NCBI GenBank assembly: GCA_003864495.1
Contig: ML133365.1
Span: forward strand, 2,673,856 to 2,737,855
DNA: 64,000 nucleotides
Source of the DNA: Nemopilema nomurai
Taxonomy: Eukaryota > Cnidaria > Scyphozoa > Rhizostomeae > Rhizostomatidae
Direction of reading: 5' to 3'
Under the pieces are notes generated by a model, which saw only the letters and a list, made by a program, of their open reading frames with translations, was not told the DNA's origin and ran no database searches. Made by a program: the position numbers and the translations under genes. Positions 1 to 12,100 of the stretch are shown piece by piece (the first letter of the stretch is position 1; the number at the start of each line of letters is the position of its first letter).

Positions 1-125
1 GAATAACATCAAGACTGTCACATGATTCGCGCTACTCAGGCGACCTTCTAGCTCGTAATGTTTTGTTTTACATCACATGAACCTATCGTAAGTCTGACCT
101 GAGCCAGAATTCATCTTATTATACC

Positions 126-194
126 ATGGTTCAACATGTTCTCAAGAATTTTCAATCTACCGAAAAAAGAAGAGAAAAAGGACGAACATTGTGA
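126..194 (+). promoter_or_regulatory. Overlapping upstream ORF at the FNIP start
   Basis: An ATG at 126 lies in a strong initiation context (ACCATGG) ten bases before the FNIP ATG at 136, in a different frame. It reads 22 codons and stops at 192-194, inside FNIP exon 1. If the transcript includes 126, ribosomes would meet this ATG first, so it may dampen FNIP translation. The transcription start is not visible, so the uORF is only a possibility. Confidence 0.35.
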
Positions 195-3100
195 ATGGTA
201 AGCCGAAGATATTTGATTTTACCAATGATAGCATGTAGTGAAAGTCGAGGCTAGGCCATCCAATTCTATTATTTCAACTATTTCAAAATTTGGCGGCCTA
301 GTTTTCCATGTTATTCCAAACAGGTGCATTATGAAGAAGATTGTTTTTATAACTCTTCTGGTGCTTTATTTTGTAGGCATCTGAACTTGGATGATTTTCA
401 AGCTGCCCCGAGGTAAGGATTTTGGCGCAAGCCCTCACTCACACCCACAATTGTTGATTCAGAATTTGGGTAATAAATACCAAATTTGTAAATTAGCTGA
501 CGAAAAAGCTAAAAATTGAAATAAGCAACAACTTGTCTTTGAAATTTACAACGTTGGGTCACCAATTACTTCAAAAATGAATGTTTACTCTTCAGGATCA
601 TTTATTTTTATTTCTTATGAATTGCGCACTGCTTGGCACTTTCTCGGCTTCCAAACAACCGGGATTTGTGCACAGAAAGCAAGCAACATTCATGCATTGC
701 GCAACGATCTCGACGAAATTCAAGCTTAAGTGCAAGCAGAATATATTTTGACGTGTACAACACTAAAACATTCGAAAGTTGGGGAGGTGTTTTGAAGTAC
801 CTCCTTTTTTCAAATCATAAATGAAGTTAATTTCTGAAGATAATTTTTCACTCTTTATTAATATCCATTCTGGGTGGAATAGAGTATAGAAAGTAAACTG
901 TGCTGAAAATTTTTCTAGTACCTTGTACCATTTGATTGTTCTAGTACACCTTTTTTGTTTTTTTTGTTTTTTTCAAATTACTTGCTATCTCACTGTGGTT
1001 CATTTCAACCACAGTGGATTAGAAAAATTTATTGGAGACATCATTTTTTCAAAAAAAATTCTGTTTAGGAGAATGGAATGAAATAATAGTATTCACATGT
1101 TAACCTGCTTGCAATTTACATCCAAGCATTGAGAATTTATATCATTTGTGTAACCATTATACTGCAAGCCTTTTCCTTTGTTGACATTTGTTTCTTCTTT
1201 AGCTGTAATTTTTACATTGAATTATGGTTTCTTAGCTGGCTCACTACTTTTTATGATCAAATAATTTTTTTATTATCTATTTTGGTTTATGTTCCTTTAA
1301 GAGCAGCATTTTCTCACAGGCCTAAGTTCTTTTTTAACTAGTTTCATGTAAGATAAACTTGATGCTTCAAAAGCTTTTATCCTTTTATCAGCCTCATTAA
1401 TATGCTCTTTTTCCGGAGCTCATCACCTGAGCAGAAAAATGCTAAATGCATGTATGTCAGATACATAATCTGTTTGTAAAATAGACTCTAAATGCAAACT
1501 TGTGATTTATGACAGATATATTGCACTTGGATGTTTTCTGTTTTCAACTGATTTCATAATATTTTAATTTACCCTGAAATATGGGCATTTATTCATTTAT
1601 TTGCCCTGAAAGGCAAGGATTCAAGCATATTATTTTAAGAGTTTTTTTAGATGCAAATAAACACTTTTTTACTTTTGCAAGAAAAGAGAAAGCTTCTTGT
1701 ATGCTTTGAATCTTTGTAGATAAAAGTGTAAAATAACAGAATAACCCAAAGGCCAATATCATTTTGTTAGGTATAGGCCTGATTCATGCTTTGCAGATAG
1801 AAGAAGTGGGCTGGGTGGTTCTATAACTGCTCTAATTGTGATTTGGCAAAACGATTCCTTGGTGCTTTATACCCTGATGGTGCAAATTTCTTTCAAAATG
1901 TTTTGTTGCTCTGCAGTTTTTATTGAAAGAAAATAAATTTGTTTTGTTTTTGCTATAATTTTTTAATGTAGGGACTGCATTTGCCAGGTTTTTTAGGTTT
2001 TTTTAGATCATTGTGCACAACAGACCTTTCGTAATTGTGGCTTGAATGGCTTTATAAATCGTAGGAGAAACCTGAATTACTTAAATAAAAAATCTCGTCT
2101 TGCTTCCCCATTCTATATCCCAATCAGAATTGAAGCCCCAATGTTAGCAAAAGCGACCCAGTTATTTTCCTTCCAGCCCTACATATTGAAACGGAAAAGT
2201 CTGATCATATCCTAGCAACAGTGCCTTCCTGATCTGCAGAGTATGACCAGCTTCCTCACACTGTCGAATGACATGTCGTGTGACTCGTTCAAGGCGGTCA
2301 CGTGAGAAAGTTCGCAGGAACCGAACAATTGTGCCACCCCAAGAATTATTGTTTTATAAATAAGCAAATTAAAGCTTGGTCCCAAGCTGGCTTTTGTCTT
2401 CCAAAAGTTTCTGCTAACTTTTCCACGAAGGAAAGCTCAATTACACAGATTGGACGGAAATTTGTAAAACTGCAAGCCCCCTAACGTTTTGAATAGGCCC
2501 TCGTTTTCGTTGTCATTTCGTTGCTGTTTTCTGTCGCTGCTTGGTAGTCCCTTCACAGTGGCTTCTCCTTTGTGCTCTTCCTGCTTGGCTCATTGGCTAA
2601 GGCTTTTCCGTCCCGTTCTCCGCTTGTAGTGCATGGCGTGATTGCTTTTGCCCGCAACCATCGTCTTGACGTGACCGCCTTTCGTTGACGATTAAATGTT
2701 GGGCAATGAGGCACTTAGCACCCTCGTCTTCACGTGGAATTAAAAAATCATTATATATCTTTTCATAACCTTGGCAAAGTTTAGTTGCATTTGTTACCAA
2801 AGTATGTCATCAAACACATAAACTGACAGGCATTCTCATCTGGCTACGGTTGGCAATGTTATGCGCAAGTGATCAGAGAATCCTTTTGATAGCGTGACCA
2901 GGCCAGCACAAAATCGAGCAGATTCAGAACTTCTGAATGCATGAAGTGAGAACCCTCTTTGCCTCATTCCCTTGGCAAATGACCTCTGAACAGTGCGACC
3001 TCCTCACTGAAGTCACGAGATATGATCACTCACAGTGGGGGACCCTAGAGGAACATATTCCCTGCGTCGTGGGCCTCGCTGGACCTACTGCTCTGTTTTG

Positions 3101-6100
3101 GACATAGATGCCAGGAACATCTACACCCTTTCAACGATATACTCCCTCCCTGTTCCTAAGCAAAAATATGTTGCTCTTTTAGGCTACCAAGGATTGGAAG
3201 ATCAAATATTCGAGTTCTCGTTTTCAAAGATTGTGACAAGAAAGGAAAATCCTTGGTATTTGATTCTGATGCTGTCACCGAAGTAAAGGAAGATGAGGTT
3301 TGTGACTCTTGTGTGTGCAGTTTTCGAGCGTGCAGTTTTTTAATTGGGCAGTTTTAGAGTGTGCAGTTTTTGAGTGTGCAGTTTTTGGTGGGCAGTTTTT
3401 GAGCGTGCAGTTTTTAAGTGGGCAGTTTTTGAGCGTGCAGTTTTTGAGTGGGCAGTTTTTGAGCCTGCAGCTTTTGAGTGTGCAGTTTTTGAGTGGGCAG
3501 TTTTAAGCGTGCAGTTTTTGAGTGGGCAGTTTTCGAGCGTGCAGTTTTTGAGCGTGCAGATTTTGAGTGTGCAGTTTTTGAGCCTGCAGCTTTTGAGTGT
3601 GCAGTTTTTGAGTGGGCAGTTTTAAGCGTGCAGTTTTTGAGTGGGCAGTTTTCGAGCGTGCAGTTTTTGAGCGTGCAGTTTTTGAGTGGGCAGTTTTTGA
3701 GCCTGCAGCTTTTGAGTGTGCAGTTTTTGAGTGGGCAGTTTTAAGCGTGCAGTTTTTGAGCGTGCAGTTTTTGAGTGGGCAGTTTTTGAGCCTGCAGCTT
3801 TTGAGTGTGCAGTTTTTGAGTGGGCAGTTTTAAGCGTGCAGTTTTTGAGTGGGCAGTTTTCGAGCGTGCAGTTTTTGAGCGTGCAGATTTTGAGTGTGCA
3901 GTTTTTGAGCCTGCAGCTTTTGAGTGTGCAGTTTTTGAGTGGGCAGTTTTAAGCGTGCAGTTTTTGAGTGGGCAGTTTTCGAGCGTGCAGTTTTTGAGCG
4001 TGCAGATTTTGAGTGTGCAGTTTTTGAGCCTGCAGCTTTTGAGTGGGCCGTTTTTGAGCCTGCAGTTTTTGAGTAGGCAGTTTTTGAGTGGGCAGTTTTC
4101 GAGCGTGCAGTTTTTGAGCGTGCAGATTTTGAGTGTGCAGTTTTTGAGCGTGCAGATTTTGAGTGTGCAGTTTTTGAGCCTGCAGCTTTTGAGTGTGCAG
4201 TTTTTGAGTGGGCAGTTTTAAGCGTGCAGTTTTTGAGTGGGCAGTTTTCGAGCGTGCAGTTTTTGAGCGTGCAGATTTTGAGTGTGCAGTTTTTGAGCCT
4301 GCAGCTTTTGAGTGGGCCGTTTTTGAGCCTGCAGTTTTTGAGTAGGCAGTTTTTGAGCCTGCAGCTTTTGAGTGTGCAGTTTTTGAGTGGGCAGTTTTAA
4401 GCGTGCAGTTTTTGAGTGGGCAGTTTTCGAGCGTGCAGTTTTTGAGCGTGCAGATTTTGAGTGTGCAGTTTTTGAGTGGGCAGTTTTTGAGCGTGCTGTT
4501 TTCGAGCCTGCAGTTTTAAGCGTGCAGTTTTTGAGTGGGCACTGTGCTGCATCCCTTTGGTGCGTGTTGCGTGACCCTTTTTCTTGATTCATGTCCTAGT
4601 TGGCCCATAACATGTAAAGAGTATCTAGGATTTGATTGTTCAAGGTTTAGTTATGCATAATGTTTTAAACGAATACCTAATTTTTCCCGGGTCTCAGTAT
4701 TCTTAGAAATTGTCGATTTTGAGCCAAAGATTATTCTTAAATCATTCTTGCCCAACATAAGGTGTAATTTGCATTAAGATTACGTAAAACTGTTTTCTCA
4801 TGTGTTGCTTTATCATAAATACCAACAATAACAAATATATATAGATATCAAATATAAGTGAGAGTTGTTTTGCTTTGGGGAGAAAACACAGATTAAGATT
4901 AAATTTTAGTCTCGATGAAGGTTGAGCCTAGCATTGTTAAGATTATGCTTAGTTTTTAGCAATTTCGAGCCTCAATATTATTAAAGACTTTATTATTACA
5001 TAGAAAGAAGTGTGTAGCTTGACTCCGAGGAACAGAGCATGTAAGATAGCCCGATCTGCCCCATTCCGTTCTTCATGTGCTGGTGTGATGAGCAGCAAAG
5101 GAAAAATAAGAAACATCTTCTTATGGAGGTGTAGTAGCGAGATTTTATCCGTGTTGTAAATAAAAGCATGTTTATTTGCAGGAGCTGTCACCAACCGTAG
5201 CAAGGAATTTACAAAACGCAAAGAACACGCATCCAAAATGCCCTTCTTCCCGCTCGCTGCCTTCAAGGTTCAAGGTAATGTGTTGTTGCGAAATCCGGTT
5301 TGGGTACTTGATTTACTGCGCACAAGAACTCTGGTTGCAGGGCCTGTATTGAATGGCCCCATCTCAACCTGCTTGGAGTTGCCCTTCTTCCTTTGCTGTG
5401 GCGTTGGAAGTCTGAATGTCCACACTTTTCTATGTTTTCTTTTTCAGTTTTTGAAACCCAAGTCCGACGTCAAAATTCTTGGCGAGATGATATTTGGCTC
5501 AGTGACAATGGCCTATCGAGGCTCGCTCGTAAAAGTGCACCATATACGGTAAGCATGGCCCAAAAAGCACCTCTAAAACCTAGATTGGGTATGAAGTTTA
5601 AATGGGAGTTGATCAATTTTTTACAGAAAGAAAGTTTCTGTTTGGTTACTTAACATTTACATTTCATTCGAGTCGTAGACGTTTTCCAGACGCAGAAGTT
5701 TGAGACGTAAAAATTTGGGACGTAAAAGTTTGAGACGCAAAATTTTGAGTCGTAAAAGTTTGAGACGTAAAAGTTTGATATGCATTTTTAAACCACTTTT
5801 GAAAGGTTCAATGTCATCTAAAAAACCGTTTGAATTTTGACATTTCTCAGCCATTTATCCGCTTCTTTTAGGACACCGCCACAGCTTCTGCTGAGCAAGG
5901 TTTTCGCCGTTCGCTCACGATCCTCTGCGCAGGCTGTTTGGTAGCTCAAATTTGTTGCATTTTATCTTTGAATACAGATTAAGCATTTGTCTACTTGTCA
6001 TTGGAATTGCTGATGTCTTTTTGGCAGAGAATAATTCAGGCTGTTTCTCTTTATTGATCGTGAATGATTTTTCAAGCCAGATAAAACTCTTGATGTCATT

Positions 6101-9100
6101 TGATGCCAATTGATGCCATTTGATGCCATCTGATGCCATTTGAATAGGGGCGGCAAACTGGGCCCTGTCTCCTCGATATCATTCTTGATACGGTTGACTC
6201 TAATCCTAGGACACAGCTGCTATAGCTGCTATACCCTTAATCTACCCCTGGCGTGTATGGAGCTCGTTATTCCAGGTTGTTTATCAAGAATGACAATTGC
6301 TGCCTAAACACTTTCCACTGTTTTCAATATCCATTGCTTCTGGGCTCCTAACATTTTCTTGAACAAAGCATTTGTTGCATTTCGTATAGAGGACCAGATT
6401 CTTCAAACCATATTTGAATTTTGTGAAATATCGATGGCTATTTATAACAAGCCTGCGCTTCAATGTTGAGTATTTCGCCCTTTTGCACGCAACTTGCGTT
6501 TCGCGTTCCAGCGTTGGACACCAATCCGACAGCTTCAACCAATCCAACTCAATAATGAGCCAGGGAAGAAGTATGTCAAGTGATGCCATTGTGATTCCAA
6601 CGATGAGCAATAGTCCGGACAAGGGAATCATGGGTATGGTCTTTTGAGGTGTCGTTCTCTTGAGGTGTCGTTCTCTTTAGGTGTTGTTCTCTTGAGGTGT
6701 TGTTCTCTTGAGGTGTTGTTCTCTTGATTTGTTGTTCTCTTGAGGTGTTGTTCACATTTTGGGTTTCTGCAGCCATTCAGTCAACTTCTGGATTAAGACT
6801 GTTTCTGTGAGACATTAGAAAGTAAGCATTCAAAAAATAATCTGAAGAATTGATTATTTCCCCTTTGAAAATTCTTTTGGATTTTTGCGATGATCACTGT
6901 CGCATTTGCTCACTTTGCCTTGAGTGAAGTTTGTTTGTTAAAATTTTGTTGTATCTCAATGTCTTCATTGTCAATTATATGCAACGAAAATCCTTTTGAT
7001 GCAGGTTCAGTAACGATACCTCGTATGAGCACACCCTCGGTCTCGGGCAAGTCCAATCTCAGTTTCACCTCCAATGCTAGCTTTGAAAGCAGTGAGTATT
7101 TTGGTCTTGTAATATATCCTTCAAGAATGCTTTGCCGTGGGTAAAATTCGGCTGCACAATTGAAAGGTATACCTCTTATGTACGGCAATTTCAAGGCTTT
7201 TATCGACAAAGGAGTGTGCAGTTCAATGTTTTGATTGACGTGACGCGACCATGATTGATTCAATGTTTTGATTGACGTGACGCGACCATGATTGATTCAA
7301 TGTTTTGATTGACGTGACGCGACCATGATTGATTCAATGTTTTGATTGACGTGACGCGACCATGATTGATTCAATGTTTTGATTGACGTGACGCGACCAT
7401 GATTGACAAGCTGTAGCATGAACCCGTTCTCCTGCGCCGCCGGAAAGATCTGCTTTGCATTGTGGGTTATGTGAATTGTGTCCATACACAGTGTTGTCGC
7501 CGGGCGACCAAAAAATAGTGAACCGGCGGTTTGGAGCGCAATGTTTGCGAACAATGATGTTTAGAATGGTGAGGCTTGGTTGCGCGGAAAAGCCGCGGAA
7601 ATATATTCGAAAGGGGCTAGTGGATTAATTGTTTCAGACATCTAGAACTCATTCCTCGTTCTTTTTAATGAGTGAATCTTATTAAGGCATCTCTGTCTTT
7701 AGGCCTAAACATTTCGGGCAGCGTTTCGAGCCTGCACTCACCAGCCCCATCGCCGGGATGCAGCCTGAACCGAAGATGGCAGAGAAGCCAAATGACTCGA
7801 TTGGACAATTACCAGCACTCCAAGCTAAAAATGGAGAATTCCGATGAGGTAAGCCTGACTCATTCCAGTTCGCGGGGCCTACATTAGGTAAGCCATAGGT
7901 CTAGTGACCTCAGCGTAAAACGTTGCTTGAGTAGAGAAGAATCAGTAAGAGGTTGCGGTAGGATGACCAGTAGAGCTCAGGCTCCAGTGAGAAAAAGTCT
8001 TGCGCAATTTCGCGAGAATTCCTAGCAAAGGCTTACTGCGCATGTCCATGACGCATTTCGCGCGAACATTTTCGCATTTCGCTGGTTTTTAAGGAGCCTC
8101 TGTATGAAGCAAATGTAAAAGGAAAATTTGGTATTGGACTAGAAGTGTGAGAAACAGATGTCACTTTCCACCGCGCGACAAATGCGTCTTTACGAATATG
8201 ACATCGGCGGGGTGATTTGTTTCTGTTTTGGATTCCACGAGTTGTTTCAATGATACGTCATTGGATGAGGCACCACAGTAAAACGACGGAGTTGAAGCGC
8301 AGCTTAGCTCAGGGGACTAGGCCATCGGAAAATAGAAACACTAAGCTATCCAATCAAGGTTGAGAACAGCAGATGTTCATGTGATCACTCCAACTATCGC
8401 TGCGTGACGTATGATACAAGGCAATGTAGCCCCGTATGATCACTTTTAATAAACAATCAATGCGCGTGCTTGAGTTGATTTGCAATTTTTAATTTGGGCG
8501 ACATATGTCTGTTGATATACTTTAACTCGCACAATTTCAACCAGGTGTTTCGTATTCTTTCCACTTTTAGATGCAGACATACTTTCGTCGACAACCGAAA
8601 ATTGGTGTGGGAGTTATATTCAAACTATGGGAATCGAAGGAAGAGAAAAATAGGTATTTCTTTAAAACTGGCCTCCCACTTCAGAGTGCCATGCCTCTAT
8701 GCTTTTGGTATTGTTGTTGCATGTTCAACGAAACGCTCTCATGCACTCACCGAGTTCATGCAAAGGAGACTGCCACTGAGTTCATGCAAAGGAGACTGCC
8801 ATGGTGTTCCTACTCGCAGGAACTTCGCATCCTGTCTCTGTTGTACGGTCAAAGGGGACAGGAGTCACTTATTAGAATAGACTTTATTTCAAGCTGCATG
8901 GATACTACTGCCAAAGCTCAAGGGTATAGTGTTTTTGCAAGATCATGGTAATGTGCCTTTTTCTAGACGTCTGTAGCCGCTTATTTGAATACTAACGTGC
9001 TTTATAACGTACTTGAAACAAAAACTTATGACATTTATATGTAGTACATCGTCGGGTTGAAGCCTCAGCTTGATAACGACTTGATAACGACAAAAGATCA

Positions 9101-12100
9101 TCCTCCGTGTTTGTTGTGAACCGGCTTTCTTTTACAGGGCTTTTCAAAATTTTCTGTTCACCCACTACTCGATCTTTGAAGAACACGTGCAGAGACTGCG
9201 ATCAGCAATCGAAAGGAGCCTCCATTCGAAGAAGAATTTCTTTGTGTCAGTCATTGAGGTTCGTAACTACTGCTAGATACCCTCCGATTTGCATTCAAGA
9301 GAAATTCTCATGAAATTGGTTGTGACTTCGGCAGTCAATCTTTCCTAGCCTCGTTGTACCTCATTATTGCATGAACCATTAATTAGTGGTACCCTGGTTA
9401 TGTGATGCGCAATTTGACTCCCTTTGTCGCTCAGTAAGACTCCAGTGCTGCCTGAAGAATTCGAGCAAATCTGTCCAATTTCGAGTTGGAACCTAGATTA
9501 CGCCCATTCGCTCAAGGCAGCTTCAAATGTTTTGTTATAATGGGATGTCTTTCCTTTTTCAGGCCGTAGAGAATTTCAAGCACAACATCCTTAGTTTTTA
9601 CTCTGCTCCGCGTTTACTGGTGAGTAATTGCTCAAGGGATCCTTTTGGAGTTTGCAAACGTGGTCCTTTATGTTTGAATGTCTTTCGGATTCCTTTCGAA
9701 TGTCTTGTTAATGTGCATGTAAGCAGCGGGTTGATGATCTGTTTTGGCAGGAGCCCGTTTGGCTGAATATGATGAATATCCGGGACAGGCAGGAGGAGAT
9801 TGCCGAGCGGTTCGTCACCACCTTGATGCGGGCCATGGACACATTCGAGAAGAAGGAAGAAAGCTAGTGAGTACTCTCTTCTTCATTACCCAGATAAGGC
9901 GCTCATTTTCCATTCATCTAAAGCAGCAACGTTTGCCATTAGATGCGGAAAGTCGGTTTGCCACCACCACCACCACGCCACCACCCCAGCCTTCTTTCTT
10001 TGAGTTCTTTCTTTCTTTGAGTTTGCGAAATATGAATCCACGTCGCCTTGCTTTATGCATTCAAGTCTGATTATGATTAGGATAAACATTCATGTCCCGG
10101 CTCTTAGTTCTTCTGGAACTGCCCTTGAGCCAGTGGCTTAGTTGCTGTCCTCTCGAAGCTGGCCTTTGTATAGCAGTTCGAAAGCTAGTGGCTTCTCACT
10201 TAAGCATTTGTTTGGAGATGGATGACTAGATGAGTCAGCTTCACCCAGTTGTTTGTACCGCCTGTCATGGGCACCAGGAAATGCAGCCAGCAGGATACCC
10301 CAAACCCCACTTGGATAGCCTTTTCTCAATTTGGCGACCAAAAGGGTCCCTTCCTGTAATTGAATTTTAGCGATCTACCCTTGTCTTTATTGTTAAAATC
10401 CTTTGTTTGCTGACGGATGTGCTGTCTTTCCACAGCTTTTTGTCTTCCCTCCTGACGGCGGTATTGTCGCATCATTTGGCCTGGGTGCCGACAGTTATGC
10501 CCGGCGGCTCCGCTCCCAACCGGGCTTATTTGGACAAGCACGCGTCGATGACGGTGGGTGTGTTGCGTCGTGCCGTAATAGATGGCGGCTGCGTCGTACC
10601 GTAATAGATGGCGGCTGCGTCATTTCCATTGCGCCGCTCGAGGAAAGCCTCCTCATTGGTTTATTTGTGTAATTTGTTGTTGTTCCCAGCATACTTTTCA
10701 TTCATCCCTAAGAGGGGGCGGGGTTACTTTTTCTCTTTTTGATATCTTTCAACCCTTCATTCCAACCCTTTCAATCACTTCTGTTGAACTTGAAAAATGT
10801 AAGCAAATTTTCTCTTTCTTGGTCATTTTCCACATCCCTTGAAACAGAATTTAAACAAATATTAACAAGGCCAGAAAATAGCGGTAGAGGAATATCGAAG
10901 CGCAAGAATAGAAACGCTCCTTTAATAATTCGTAATGCTATGCCAAATGGAGGGTCTCCCAACAGTGGCAGCAATTTTCTGCGTATTGGCACGTGGGGTG
11001 TTCATGTATGTAATCAGGTTTTTCGACCTTTTCTTTTAGCTGGATGTCTTAGCGAGATGTCACCCGTATAACCCGTTGTGGGCACAACTAGGGTATGTCG
11101 CCTTAAATGTTTGTTTTTGTGTCATTGTAAGGTTGCCATCTCGAGAATCATCTTTGTCGTCTTGGATCTTTAAGGACGGCTGCCATCTTTGCCATCAATG
11201 CACAGCCTTTGTTTTAGATAAGGCGGGGTCGGTTTTCTTTTTTTCTTTAAACACATCACGCTGTATATATTGAGTATTGTATCACGTAGCAATCCAAACA
11301 TTGACTGCAAATGGATCTTTATATATACGACTTGTGTTAATAGTGTACCACCCAAAGTATATTCAATCAGCTTTGGTCTACTCCTGGTGCGCAATCGACT
11401 CAATGGCTGAAAGAGTAAATAGCGGGCTTGGCTCTGCAAATGGTCTCTAGGGATGACATCAGAGGCTCCTCCCCAAAATCCAACATTTCAAGGGGCCTCA
11501 GCTGAGTGGCCACCCGTTTTTCTCCTTTCAGAATTTGCCTGCTCGTTCTCTGTTAATTTATATCCTTGAGCTTATTTCCAAAAGGCTTTCTTTGTGTGCA
11601 TCCATTCTGTCTGTGAGGTTTATACTCTATGGATTTTGTTTCCAAACAAAAATCACTGCCAATCGAATTTTACGTTTGCCTCTCCTGTCCTCAGGGATTT
11701 GTTTGGTACTGTTGGCTATCCACCAAAAATAACGAAAACCGTGGTAGTAGGCAAAGACCCGACTCTGGTTCGACAGATACTCTACATACTGAGCTACTTT
11801 ATTCGCTGCAGCGAGGTCAAAGAGTATTCGCTGAAAATACCTGGAAATTTCGATGACGACGATGATGATTTTTCACTGAAGTGCAGTGATAAACTAAGCT
11901 CGTATACAGATACACCGACGAACACGCCAATTAACTGTCAGTGGCACGGTCATAGTTTGTCTTCGCCAAACTGCGAGTCCCAAAGCACCGCGAAGGAGAA
12001 AGATAAACATCTAGTGCGGGGGAATTCAAGCGAAAGCGAAACATTGGCTGGCGATCACGAAAATATTTGCAACTGCATGATTTCTGTTCTTGAGAGTATT

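Noticed and set aside
590..824. FNIP exon with acceptor at 595
   Set aside because: In phase it hits a stop after eight codons, whereas exon 3183-3297 fits phase and encodes the conserved FNIP block.
3309..4592. Pentapeptide-repeat or coiled repeat proteins on either strand
   Set aside because: The frames are generated by a 15-bp minisatellite inside a phase-consistent FNIP intron, with no conserved flanks or start context.
7222..7407. CRISPR-like direct repeats
   Set aside because: The 37-bp copies abut each other without unique spacers.
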